A stretch of 64,000 nucleotides of DNA from CALMEC01 sp964628685 (GTDB lineage: Bacteria; Actinomycetota; Thermoleophilia; Miltoncostaeales; Miltoncostaeaceae), in the NCBI GenBank assembly GCA_964628685.1, contig CAZVNM010000003.1, positions 186,001 through 250,000 on the forward strand. The letters are read 5' to 3'. Position 1 is the stretch's first letter; every line of letters starts with the position of its first letter. The notes under the pieces were generated by a model, which worked only from the letters and a program-made list of their open reading frames with translations, was not told where the DNA came from and ran no database searches. Positions 1-8,561 of this stretch are shown piece by piece. Position numbers and translations under genes: made by a program.

Positions 1-177
1 GAGATCGGTTGCTACGTGGTGTCCGACGGCGGGGTGAAGCCCCACCGCGTGCACATGCGCGACCCCTCGTTCGTCAACCTGCAGGCGGTGCGGCCGATGG
101 CCATCGGCGGATACGTCGCCGACCTCATGGTCGTCGTCGGGTCGCTCGACAACGTCATGGGCGGGGTCGACCGATGA
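1..177 (+). CDS. nuoD: NADH-quinone oxidoreductase subunit D, C-terminal end (partial)
   Basis: This is the last 58 codons of NuoD, the 49-kDa-type subunit that helps form the quinone site of respiratory complex I on the cytoplasmic side of the membrane. The frame is open from base 1 and ends in TGA at 175-177. The visible tail carries the family's C-terminal signature, including YVVSDG, KPHRVHMRDPSF and the closing VVGSLDNVMGGVDR. The gene begins outside the window. nuoE follows after 43 nt, so this is the upstream member of the nuo operon. A short frame overlapping the stop at 174 is not considered a gene. Confidence 0.95.
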   Translation, partial: EIGCYVVSDGGVKPHRVHMRDPSFVNLQAVRPMAIGGYVADLMVVVGSLDNVMGGVDR

Positions 178-220
178 CCGCCGTGCCGAACACCCGGTCC
201 CGGAACGGGGTGATCCGCTG

Positions 221-721
221 ATGGACGCCGCACAGGTGCGCGCCCACCTCGACCCCATCCGGCACGAGTACGCCGATCCGCGCTCGCTGGTCCTGCCGGC
301 GCTCAAGTACGCGCAGACCGAACGCGGCTGGCTGGCGCCCGACGACCTGGCCGCCGTCGCCGAGGCCACCGGCTACAGCTATGCCTACGTCGAGAGCGTC
401 GCGTCGTTCTACGACCGCCTCTACACCAACCCGGTCGGCGAGCGCGTCGTGTCGATCTGCGTGACCCTCAGCTGCATGCTGCGCGGCAGCGACGAGGTGA
501 TGGAGACGCTCTGCGCCCACCTCGGGCTCGGTCCGAACGGCGGCACCACCGAGGACGGCCAGATCACCGTGCAGCCGGTCCAGTGCCTGGGCGCCTGCGA
601 CAAGGGTGCCTGCGTGCAGGTGGACGCCCAGAACACCGTCGGACCGGTCACCCCCCAGGATGCGCTGGACCTGGTGGAGCGGCTGCGCACCGAGGAGACC
701 CCCGCGGAGCGGTGGCGATGA
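221..721 (+). CDS. nuoE: NADH-quinone oxidoreductase subunit E
   Basis: This 166-aa protein is the 24-kDa-type subunit of the NADH-oxidising module of complex I. It has a helical N-terminal part and a thioredoxin-like 2Fe-2S domain. The four cluster ligands are visible as C80 and C85 (CVTLSC context) and C122 and C126 (QCLGAC), with the spacing usual for the N1a cluster. Length is normal for the family. The ATG at 221 is the first good start after nuoD. nuoF starts 13 nt after the stop, so the two NADH-module subunits are made from one message. Confidence 0.96.
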   Translation: MDAAQVRAHLDPIRHEYADPRSLVLPALKYAQTERGWLAPDDLAAVAEATGYSYAYVESVASFYDRLYTNPVGERVVSICVTLSCMLRGSDEVMETLCAHLGLGPNGGTTEDGQITVQPVQCLGACDKGACVQVDAQNTVGPVTPQDALDLVERLRTEETPAERWR

Positions 722-734
722 CGGGGGTGACGAC

Positions 735-2033
735 ATGCCGATCGTGAACAGCGTCTACCGCCACCGTGAGGTCGGCAAGCCGCTCACGACCCTGGCCGAC
801 TACGAGGCGGCCGGCGGATACGCAGCGCTTCGCAAGGCGCTCACCGAGATGGACCCGGACGATCTGATGTACCAGTTCCACCGCTCCGGCCTGCGCGGCC
901 GCGGCGGGGCCGGGTTCCCGATGGGCCGCAAGGCGAGCTTCCTGCCCAAGGACAGCCCCAACCCGGCCTACGTCGTCTGCAACGGCGACGAGTCGGAGCC
1001 CGGCACGTTCAAGGACCGGGAGATCCTCGAGTTCAACCCGTTCCAGCTGGTGGAGGGCATCGTGATGGCGGGCTTCGCCGTCGCGTCCCACCAGACCTAC
1101 ATCTACATCCGCGGCGAGTACGAGCACCAGGCGCGCATCGTCAACGCCGCGATCGCCGAGGCCCGCGCGGCCGGCTACGTGGGCGAGAACATCCTGGGCA
1201 CCGGCTTCGACTGCAACGTCACGGTCTACCGCGGCGCCGGCGCCTACATCTGCGGTGAGGAGACGGCGCTCCTGGAGAGCCTGGAGGGCAAGCGCGGCCA
1301 GCCGCGGCTGAAGCCCCCGTTCCCGGCCGTCGCCGGCCTGTACGGGTCGCCGACCCTCATCAACAACGTCGAGACCCTGGCCGCGCTGCCGCCGATCGTC
1401 GACCAGGGCGCCGACTGGTACCTGACCATGGGCACCGAGAAGAGCCCCGGCACCAAGTGCTTTTCGATCTCGGGCCACGTGATGAAGCCGGGCAACTACG
1501 AAATCGTGCTCCACGAGACCACGCTGCGCGAGCTGGTCTTCGAACACGCCGGCGGGCTGCGTCCCGGCCGCGAGTTCAAGGCCTGCTGGGTGGGCGGCTC
1601 GAGCGTGCCGGTGATCGGCGCCGACAAGCTCGACACCCCCCTGGACTACGAGGCGCTGCAGGAGGCGGGCACCGCCCTCGGATCCGGCGGCTGCATCGTG
1701 ATGGACGACTCCGGCTGCATCGTGCGCGCGTCGCTTCGCCTGGCGCACTTCTATCGCCACGAGAGCTGCGGCAAGTGCTCGCCCTGCCGCGAGGGCACCC
1801 TCTGGATGGAGAAGATCCTCCAGCGCATCGTCGACGGCGAGGCGCGGATGGAGGACCTGCAGCAGCTCGAGAACCTCTTCCCGCGCATCAGCGGCAAGAC
1901 GCTCTGCCCGCTGGCCGACGGCGCGGTCTTCCCGATCCGCGCGGCGATCGACCTGTTCCGCGACGAGTTCGTCCACGCGGTCGAACACGGCTCGCCGCGC
2001 CCCGAACCGATGATGGAGGCGGGAGTTGGCTGA
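735..2033 (+). CDS. nuoF: NADH-quinone oxidoreductase subunit F (NADH/FMN-binding)
   Basis: This 432-aa protein is the 51-kDa-type subunit that binds NADH and FMN and passes electrons into the iron-sulfur chain. The glycine-rich nucleotide loop GRGGAGFP lies at residues 55-62, and the FMN/NADH region (YICGEETALLESLEG) lies further on. The N3 4Fe-4S ligands are C345, C348, C351 (ESCGKCSPC) and C391 (TLCPL). The open frame extends upstream, but the ATG at 735 gives the standard N terminus and removes overlap with nuoE. The gene overlaps nuoG by 8 nt, which suggests translational coupling. Confidence 0.97.
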   Translation: MPIVNSVYRHREVGKPLTTLADYEAAGGYAALRKALTEMDPDDLMYQFHRSGLRGRGGAGFPMGRKASFLPKDSPNPAYVVCNGDESEPGTFKDREILEFNPFQLVEGIVMAGFAVASHQTYIYIRGEYEHQARIVNAAIAEARAAGYVGENILGTGFDCNVTVYRGAGAYICGEETALLESLEGKRGQPRLKPPFPAVAGLYGSPTLINNVETLAALPPIVDQGADWYLTMGTEKSPGTKCFSISGHVMKPGNYEIVLHETTLRELVFEHAGGLRPGREFKACWVGGSSVPVIGADKLDTPLDYEALQEAGTALGSGGCIVMDDSGCIVRASLRLAHFYRHESCGKCSPCREGTLWMEKILQRIVDGEARMEDLQQLENLFPRISGKTLCPLADGAVFPIRAAIDLFRDEFVHAVEHGSPRPEPMMEAGVG

Positions 2034-4338
2034 CGAGACGCCCCCCGAGAAGCCGCCGGAGACCGATCTCGTCCAGCTGACGATCAACGGCCGCAAGGTG
2101 TACGCCAAGCCCGGCACGGTGCTGGTGGACGCCGCCAAGGACGCCGGCATCGAGATCCCGATCTTCTGTTACGAGCCGCGTCTGGGCCCGCCGATCGGCG
2201 CATGCCGCATGTGCCTGGTCGAGGTGGAGGGCATGCGCGGCCTGCAGACGGCGTGCTCCACGCCGGTGGCGCCCGACATGGTGGTGCACACCGACAACGA
2301 GGCCGCGGCGACCGCGCAGGACGGCGTGCTCGAGCTGCTTCTGGGCAACCACCCGCTCGACTGCCCGGTCTGCGACAAGGGCGGCGAGTGCCCGCTGCAG
2401 GACCAGACCATGAAGTTCGGTCCCGGCACCACGCGGTTCGTCGAGCCCAAGCGCCACTTCCCCAAGCCGCTCGACCTGTCGACCGTGATCGCGCTCGACC
2501 GCGAGCGCTGCATCCACTGCTACCGCTGCGTGCGCCTCAGCCAGGAGGTCGCCGAGGACGGACAGCTGACGTTCCAGGACCGCGGCGCCGGCATGGAGGT
2601 CTCCACCTTCTCCGGTGAGCCCTACGAGGGGCGCTTCACCGGCAACATCATCGACCTCTGCCCGGTGGGCGCGCTCACGAGCATCCCGTACCGCTTCGTC
2701 TCGCGCCCCTGGGACATCGAGAACACGCCGTCCATCTGCGGGCACTGCCCCGTCGGCTGCAACGTCGAGCTGACGCAGCGCGACGGCGAGGTGAAGCGCA
2801 TGACCGGCCGCCCCGACCCCAACTACCGGGTCAACGAGGGCTGGCTGTGCGACAAGGGCCGCTGGAGCTTCCCGGCCGCCTGGGCGCGCACCCGCGTGGT
2901 GCAGCCGCAGGTGCGCGACGAGAACGGCGACCTGCAGGTCGTGCCCCTGGAGGAGGCGGTCGACGCCGCGGCCCGCATCATCGGACGCTCGGCCTCCACC
3001 GCGTTCGTGGTCGGCACCGACGCCACCGTTGAGGAGGGCTTCCTCGCCGCCAGGCTGGCGGACACGGTCCCCGGCGGACGCGTGTCGCGCATGGGCATCC
3101 CCGACTCGCCCACCCTGCAGGCCCTGCGCGGTCTGCCGGCGGCGGAGCTCGCCGACATCGACGGCGCCGACGTGGTGGCCGTCGTGGGCGGCGACATCGC
3201 CGAGCAGCACCCCGTGGTCGAGCTTCGCCTGCGCAAGTCGCGGCGCCTCGGCGGCACGCTCGTGGTGATCGGCCCGCGACCCCAGGTGATCGCCGGGCGC
3301 GCCAACGAGTCGGTGCGCACCCCGGCGGGGCAGATCTCGGTGGGCATCCCCACCGTCGCCAAGGCCCTGCAGGGCGCGAAGCGACCCATCGTCGTGTGGG
3401 ACGAGGCCGACATGGCCAAGGAGCCGGACGCCGCCGCCGAGCTCGCCCGCGTTGCCTCGGCCGCCCGCGCCCGCCAGATCCAGCTGGCCGCCCACGTGAA
3501 CGCCAACGGCCTGCGCGCCCTGGGGATCCCCACCGACGGTGTGGTCGACAACGTCGCGGCCAACGCGATCAGCACCGTGGTCACCGTGCACGCCGACCCG
3601 GTGGAGGCCCCCGGCGGGGCCCGCTGGGACACGGCGCTGCGCGAGGTGAACGACCTCATCGTCATCGCGACCCACCGCAGCCACATCACCGCGCACGCCA
3701 GCGTCATCCTCCCGGCCCTCATGCACCAGGAACACGAGGGGGTGCTGGTGTCCACCACCGGTCGCGCCCAGCGGCTTCGTCCCGGTGCGCGGGGCCCCGA
3801 GCACGCCGCGGCCGGCTGGGAGCTCCTCATCGCCCTCAGCCACCGCGTCGGCAAGCCGCTTCCGTGGCGCACCCCGTCCCAGGCGTTCGCCGCCGTCGCC
3901 GCCGAGCACCGCGCGTTCGCCGGCATGAGCCACGCGAACCTGGGGACGCAGGGGGTCCTTCTGCGCGGTGAGCCCGCGCCCGTCCCCACCGGGGGCGTCG
4001 ACCGGCGCGAGGCGGCCGGCGAGGGCATCCCCGCCGTGTTCACCACCGAGATCTTCGGCGACGCCATCGCCTGGCAGTCCGACGCCCTGGCCGCGCTGCG
4101 GACCCAGGCGGCGCTCCGCCTGTCGCCCGGCGAGGCCGACTCCCAGGGGCTCACCGAGGGTCAGCACGTGCTCGTGCGCTCGCCCTTCGGCGCCTGCCCG
4201 CTGCCGCTCGCCATCGACGACGCGCTGCCGGACGGCGCCGCGTTCGTCATCACCGGACCGCCCACCGCGGGTGTCTGGGGTCTGATGGACGCCGACCACG
4301 GCCCGGTGCGCGTGCGCCTCGAGGCGGTGGACGCCTGA
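2026..4338 (+). CDS. nuoG: NADH-quinone oxidoreductase subunit G (multi-FeS)
   Basis: This 770-aa protein is the 75-kDa-type subunit carrying several iron-sulfur clusters. In order: a 2Fe-2S site (C48, C60, C63, C77), a His-Cys3 4Fe-4S site (H109, C113, C116, C122), a 4Fe-4S site (C162, C165, C168, C212), and a further 4Fe-4S site at the entry to the molybdopterin-oxidoreductase-like domain (C238, C241, C245, C275). The last corresponds to the optional N7 cluster, so N7 appears to be kept. The remainder is a divergent molybdopterin-fold domain without recognisable cofactor residues. The start is TTG at 2026, supported by a GGAGGCGGGAG purine stretch just upstream. The stop overlaps the nuoH start (TGATG). 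Confidence 0.96.
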   Translation: MADETPPEKPPETDLVQLTINGRKVYAKPGTVLVDAAKDAGIEIPIFCYEPRLGPPIGACRMCLVEVEGMRGLQTACSTPVAPDMVVHTDNEAAATAQDGVLELLLGNHPLDCPVCDKGGECPLQDQTMKFGPGTTRFVEPKRHFPKPLDLSTVIALDRERCIHCYRCVRLSQEVAEDGQLTFQDRGAGMEVSTFSGEPYEGRFTGNIIDLCPVGALTSIPYRFVSRPWDIENTPSICGHCPVGCNVELTQRDGEVKRMTGRPDPNYRVNEGWLCDKGRWSFPAAWARTRVVQPQVRDENGDLQVVPLEEAVDAAARIIGRSASTAFVVGTDATVEEGFLAARLADTVPGGRVSRMGIPDSPTLQALRGLPAAELADIDGADVVAVVGGDIAEQHPVVELRLRKSRRLGGTLVVIGPRPQVIAGRANESVRTPAGQISVGIPTVAKALQGAKRPIVVWDEADMAKEPDAAAELARVASAARARQIQLAAHVNANGLRALGIPTDGVVDNVAANAISTVVTVHADPVEAPGGARWDTALREVNDLIVIATHRSHITAHASVILPALMHQEHEGVLVSTTGRAQRLRPGARGPEHAAAGWELLIALSHRVGKPLPWRTPSQAFAAVAAEHRAFAGMSHANLGTQGVLLRGEPAPVPTGGVDRREAAGEGIPAVFTTEIFGDAIAWQSDALAALRTQAALRLSPGEADSQGLTEGQHVLVRSPFGACPLPLAIDDALPDGAAFVITGPPTAGVWGLMDADHGPVRVRLEAVDA

Positions 4339-5333
4339 TGCAGGAGGCGGTCCTCACCATCGTGATCAAGGCGGCGCTGATCGTCTTCATCGTCGTCACG
4401 GCCTTCGCGTACATCATGCTGGCCGAACGCAAGATCATGGCGCGCATGCAGGCGCGCCTGGGCCCCACGCGCACCGGCCCGTTCGGCCTGATGCAGCCGG
4501 CCGCCGACCTCGTGAAGATGCTCTTCAAGGAGGACTTCACCCCGGCACGGGCCAACCCGATCGTCTTCCAGCTGGGTCCCGTGATCGCGGTGTTCGCCGC
4601 GGTGTCGGCGCTCGTGATCCTCCCGTTCGGTGAGTCGACGACCATCTTCGGCCACCACGTCAACCTGTACGGCACCGACCTCAACGTCGGCCTGCTCCTG
4701 GCGTTCGCGCTGGGCTCGCTGGGCCACTACGGCATGGTGCTGGGCGGCTGGTCGAGCGGCAACAAGTACGCCCTCATGGGCGGCGCGCGCACCGCCGCGC
4801 AGATGGTCTCCTACGAGGTGTCGATGGGCCTCAGCATCATCGGCGTGCTGATGCTCTCGGAGAGCCTCTCCCTGGTCGACATCGTGAAGGCCCAGGAGGA
4901 GACCACCTGGTACATCCTGCTGCAGCCGCTCGGGTTCGTCATCTTCATGATCGCCGGCATCGCCGAGTCGGCCCGCATCCCGTTCGACCTTCCCGAGGCG
5001 GAGGGTGAGCTCGTGGCCGGGTACCAGACCGAGTACGGCGGAACGAAGTTCGCGGGCTTCGCCATGGCGGAGTACCTGCACATGATCGTGGTCTCGGGAC
5101 TCACCGTGACGCTCTTCCTGGGCGGCTACAGCGGCCCGTGGCTGCCGCACCCGGTCTGGTTCGCGATCAAGGTGCTGGCACTGGTCTTCTTCTTCATCTG
5201 GGTGCGCGCCACGTTCCCGCGGCTGCGCTACGACCGGCTGATGAGGCTGGGCTGGAAGGTGCTGCTGCCGCTCGCCACCATCAACATCCTCATCACCGCC
5301 ATCGTGGTGGGACTGGGGTTCGCGCACAAGTGA
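4338..5333 (+). CDS. nuoH: NADH-quinone oxidoreductase subunit H
   Basis: This 331-aa polytopic protein (about eight hydrophobic segments) is the membrane subunit that, with NuoB and NuoD, forms the quinone chamber and links the peripheral arm to the proton pumps. Diagnostic family motifs are present: ERKIMARMQARLGPTRTGPFG near the N terminus, and ARIPFDLPEAEGELVAGYQT in the large cytoplasmic loop with its conserved acidic residues. Length is typical. The ATG overlaps the nuoG stop by one base. nuoI begins 10 nt after the stop. Confidence 0.97.
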   Translation: MQEAVLTIVIKAALIVFIVVTAFAYIMLAERKIMARMQARLGPTRTGPFGLMQPAADLVKMLFKEDFTPARANPIVFQLGPVIAVFAAVSALVILPFGESTTIFGHHVNLYGTDLNVGLLLAFALGSLGHYGMVLGGWSSGNKYALMGGARTAAQMVSYEVSMGLSIIGVLMLSESLSLVDIVKAQEETTWYILLQPLGFVIFMIAGIAESARIPFDLPEAEGELVAGYQTEYGGTKFAGFAMAEYLHMIVVSGLTVTLFLGGYSGPWLPHPVWFAIKVLALVFFFIWVRATFPRLRYDRLMRLGWKVLLPLATINILITAIVVGLGFAHK

Positions 5334-5343
5334 CGGACGTGAG

Positions 5344-5805
5344 ATGAGCATTCAGGACACCCTCAAGGGCTTCAGCGTCACCTTCGGCACCATGCTCCGC
5401 AAGCCGGCGACCATCGGCTACCCCGAGAAGAAGACGCCCGTGTGGCCGCGCTTCCGGGGACGCCACCGCCTGTGGACGTTCGAGAACGGCCTCGAGAAGT
5501 GCGTCGGCTGCTCCCTGTGCGCCGCCGCCTGCCCCGCGGACTGCATCCGCGTGGTGGCCGAGGAGAACACGCCGGAGGAGCGCGTGTCGGCCGGCGAGCG
5601 CTTCGCCCGCATCTACGAGATCAACATGTCGCGCTGCATCTTCTGCGGCTACTGCGAGGACGCCTGCCCGTTCGACGCGATCACCCTGGAGAACACGTAC
5701 GAGCTGTCGGAGTACGACCGCCCGCGCGACATGATCTACACCAAGGACATGCTCCTCGCGCCGCACCCCAAGCAGGTCCCCAACCGGGAGCCCTCCGATG
5801 GGTGA
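5344..5805 (+). CDS. nuoI: NADH-quinone oxidoreductase subunit I (2x 4Fe-4S ferredoxin-like)
   Basis: This 153-aa protein is the TYKY-type subunit carrying clusters N6a and N6b, which lead electrons to N2 and quinone. Two complete 4Fe-4S motifs are visible: C53, C56, C59 with C63 (CVGCSLCAAACP) and C98, C101, C104 with C108 (CIFCGYCEDACP). An amphipathic N terminus precedes them, as expected for a subunit lying at the membrane surface. The stop overlaps the nuoJ start by 8 nt. Confidence 0.97.
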   Translation: MSIQDTLKGFSVTFGTMLRKPATIGYPEKKTPVWPRFRGRHRLWTFENGLEKCVGCSLCAAACPADCIRVVAEENTPEERVSAGERFARIYEINMSRCIFCGYCEDACPFDAITLENTYELSEYDRPRDMIYTKDMLLAPHPKQVPNREPSDG

Positions 5806-6322
5806 GCAGATCGCGTTCGGACTGGCGGCCGCCGGCACCCTGGGGTGCGCGGTGCTCGTCATCACGCTGCGAAACGCCTTCCAGGCGGCGGTGGCGCTCA
5901 TCGGGACGCTGGTCTCGGTGGCGGTCCTCTTCCTCCTGGCGCACGCGCCCTTCGTCGCCCTGGTGCAGGTGATCGTCTACGCCGGCGCCATCGTCACCCT
6001 CTTCCTCTTCGTGCTCGCCTACATGGGTGAGCGCGCCCGCCGATCCCCCGACCGACTGGCCAGATACCAGGTGTTCTCCTGGATCGCGGTGCTGGTGCTG
6101 GGCGGGATGGGCGGCATCGTGATGCTCTCGAGCGGCCTCGCCCGCTTCAACGACCCGGGCGCGCCCGAGCCGGGACTGGGAAGCCCCCAGGACATCGGCT
6201 TCGCCTTCCTGCGCGAGCACCTCCTGGCGTTCGAGGCCACCTCCCTGGTGCTCCTCGCCGCCGCGGTGGGCGCGGTGATCCTCGCCAAGCGCGCCGTGCT
6301 CTCGTCGGAGGGCGGACGATGA
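5798..6322 (+). CDS. nuoJ: NADH-quinone oxidoreductase subunit J
   Basis: This 174-aa membrane subunit has about five transmembrane helices. The third helix contains the family signature VQVIVYAGAIVTLFLFVLAYMG, with the conserved Tyr and the pi-bulge region implicated in proton-channel coupling. The ATG at 5798 sits in a GATGGGTGAG context inside the end of nuoI, and the stop overlaps nuoK by 4 nt (ATGA). Length is in the normal range. Confidence 0.95.
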   Translation: MGEQIAFGLAAAGTLGCAVLVITLRNAFQAAVALIGTLVSVAVLFLLAHAPFVALVQVIVYAGAIVTLFLFVLAYMGERARRSPDRLARYQVFSWIAVLVLGGMGGIVMLSSGLARFNDPGAPEPGLGSPQDIGFAFLREHLLAFEATSLVLLAAAVGAVILAKRAVLSSEGGR

Positions 6323-6648
6323 ACGCCACCGTGACGGCCGCCGTGAGCATGCCGACGTCGGCCTATGTGGGCCTGTCGGTCGCGCTCTTCGGCCTCGGGC
6401 TTCTGGGCGTCCTCATCCGGCGCAACCCGATCATGCTCCTGCTGGCGGTGGAGCTCGTCCTCAACGCCGCCAACCTGGCGCTGATCGGCTTCAGCCGCCA
6501 CTGGAACGACCCGTCGGGGCAGGTGTTCGCCCTGGTGGTGATGGTCGTGGCCGCGGCCGAGGTCGTCATCGGCCTGGGTCTCGTGGTCGCCATCTTCCAC
6601 CAGCGTCGCAACCTCGACGTCGATGACATGACGGAGCTCTCCGGATGA
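6319..6648 (+). CDS. nuoK: NADH-quinone oxidoreductase subunit K
   Basis: This 109-aa, three-helix membrane subunit belongs to the antiporter-like part of complex I. The conserved membrane glutamates are visible in LLLAVELVLNAANL and VVAAAEVVIGLG; both are needed for proton translocation in characterised NuoK proteins. The N terminus has about 12 extra residues before the usual beginning of helix 1. The gene overlaps nuoJ and nuoL by 4 nt each. Confidence 0.96.
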   Translation: MNATVTAAVSMPTSAYVGLSVALFGLGLLGVLIRRNPIMLLLAVELVLNAANLALIGFSRHWNDPSGQVFALVVMVVAAAEVVIGLGLVVAIFHQRRNLDVDDMTELSG

Positions 6649-8561
6649 TCGCGACGCTCGGATGGATCATTCTGGCGCTGCCCCTGGTCGGCACGCTCAT
6701 CCTCGCCCTGCACGGCGCCAAGGAACCGCCCAAGGCGGTCACCCGCGTCATCGGGTGCGGGTCGGTCGGCCTGGCCTTCGTGGCCAGCGTCGTCGTCTTC
6801 ATCCAGATGCTGGGGCGCGGCGAATCGGAGCGCACGGTGGTGACGCGGCTCTGGGAGTGGATCCGGTTCGGCGACGTGTCCGTCGACCTCTCCCTGCGCG
6901 TCGACCCCCTGTCGGTGATGATGATGCTCATCATCACCGGGGTCGGTTTCCTGATCCACGTCTACTCCACCGAGTACATGAATCAGGACGAGGGCTACCG
7001 GCGGTTCTTCGCCCAGATGAACTTCTTCGTCTTCGCGATGCTCCTCTTGGTCCTCGCCTCCAACGTCTTTTTCCTGATCGTCGGCTGGGCCTTCGTCGGC
7101 CTCGCCAGCTACCTGCTGATCGGCTTCTACTACGATCGCCCGGTCGCGGTGGCGGCCGCCAAGAAGGCGTTCGTCATCAACGTGATCGGCGACGTCGGCA
7201 TGGTCATCGCCGGCTTCCTGCTGGTGCGCGAGATCGGCTCGCTCGACTACACGCAGATCTTCAACACCGCCCCCGGCCTCATCACCGAGGGGTCGGGCAC
7301 CGCCATCGCGATCGCCCTGCTGCTGTTCGTCGGCGCCGCGGCCAAGAGCGCGCAGGTGCCGCTGCACACGTGGCTGCCCGACGCCATGGAGGGCCCCACC
7401 CCGGTCAGCGCCCTCATCCACGCGGCCACCATGGTGACCGCCGGCGTCTACATGGTCGCCCGCATGCACGTGATCTACGAGCTTGCGCCCATCGCCATGG
7501 ACATCGTGGCGGTCGTCGGCTGCGTGACCCTGGTCATGGCGGCCACCATCGCCATCGCGCAGGAGGACATCAAGCGCGTGCTGGCGTGGAGCACCGTCAG
7601 CCAGATCGGCTACATGATCATGGCCACCGGCCTCGGCGCCTACCAGTCGGGCATGTTCCACCTGCTCACCCACGCGTTCTTCAAGGCGCTCCTGTTCCTG
7701 GCGGCCGGCGCGGTCATCCACGCCCTGTCGGGTGAGCAGAGCCTGGACCGCATGGGCCGGCTCGGGAAACACCTCAGGGTCACCTACATGGCCTTCGCCG
7801 TGGGTTGTCTGGCCATCGCCGGCGTCCCCGGCTTCTCGGGCTTCTTCTCGAAGGACGAGATCCTGGCCCACGCGCTCGCGCACGGCACCTTCGGCATCGT
7901 GCTGTGGGCCGCCGCGTCGCTGGGCGCGCTCCTCACGGCCTTCTACATGTTCCGCCTGCTCTTCCGGACGTTCAACGGCGAGGAGCCCGAGGGCGGCTAC
8001 GAGCACGAGCCCCACGCCCCCGGCCCGGCCATCGCCGTGCCGCTCGTCATCCTGGCGTTCCTGTCGGTGGTCGGCGGATGGATCCAGGTGCCGTTCGGCT
8101 GGCACCTGTTGACCGACTGGCTGAACCCGGTGTTCTCCGACAGCCTGCTGGACGCCGTGAAGCCGACCCACGCGCAGGAGATCACCTCGATCGTGGTCTC
8201 GGTCGTGGTCGCGGCCATCGGCATCGGGCTCGCCTGGGTGCTCTTCGGCCGCTCGCAGGACCGCCGCAAGCGGATCGCGGCGCGCCACCCGAACCTGCGT
8301 GGGTTCCTGGAGGACGCCTGGCGCTTCGACGAGGTCTACGACGAGACGATCATCCACGGTGGACGCGTCACCGGCGAGGGCCTTCGCAAGTACTCCGAGC
8401 CGGTCATCGGCTGGGGCCTCATCACCGCGGCCCGCGAGGTCGTGGGTGAGTGGGGCCGGTTCCTGCGACACCTGCAGAGCGGTCTGGTGCGCGTGTATGC
8501 ACTCATGCTGATGGCCGGCCTGGTCGGCGTCGCGACGATCTTCATCCTGGCGGGTCGCTGA
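6645..8561 (+). CDS. nuoL: NADH-quinone oxidoreductase subunit L (antiporter-like proton pump)
   Basis: This 638-aa protein is the distal Mrp-antiporter-like subunit, with about 16 transmembrane helices and the long lateral helix in its C-terminal part. Conserved signatures include the N-terminal VDPLSVMMMLIITGVGFLIH, the channel region AKSAQVPLHTWLPDAMEGPT with its essential Lys and His, and LLTHAFFKALLFLAAGAVIH. The start overlaps the end of nuoK (ATGA), and the stop overlaps the nuoM start (TGATG). Confidence 0.97.
   Translation: MIATLGWIILALPLVGTLILALHGAKEPPKAVTRVIGCGSVGLAFVASVVVFIQMLGRGESERTVVTRLWEWIRFGDVSVDLSLRVDPLSVMMMLIITGVGFLIHVYSTEYMNQDEGYRRFFAQMNFFVFAMLLLVLASNVFFLIVGWAFVGLASYLLIGFYYDRPVAVAAAKKAFVINVIGDVGMVIAGFLLVREIGSLDYTQIFNTAPGLITEGSGTAIAIALLLFVGAAAKSAQVPLHTWLPDAMEGPTPVSALIHAATMVTAGVYMVARMHVIYELAPIAMDIVAVVGCVTLVMAATIAIAQEDIKRVLAWSTVSQIGYMIMATGLGAYQSGMFHLLTHAFFKALLFLAAGAVIHALSGEQSLDRMGRLGKHLRVTYMAFAVGCLAIAGVPGFSGFFSKDEILAHALAHGTFGIVLWAAASLGALLTAFYMFRLLFRTFNGEEPEGGYEHEPHAPGPAIAVPLVILAFLSVVGGWIQVPFGWHLLTDWLNPVFSDSLLDAVKPTHAQEITSIVVSVVVAAIGIGLAWVLFGRSQDRRKRIAARHPNLRGFLEDAWRFDEVYDETIIHGGRVTGEGLRKYSEPVIGWGLITAAREVVGEWGRFLRHLQSGLVRVYALMLMAGLVGVATIFILAGR

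Noticed and set aside
1888..4299. Very long open frame antisense to nuoG (about 800 codons)
   Set aside because: High GC leaves antisense frames open. The product is low-complexity and motif-free, while the sense strand encodes a complete NuoG. The same applies to long antisense frames over ileS (24442-27096) and gyrA (60708-62858).
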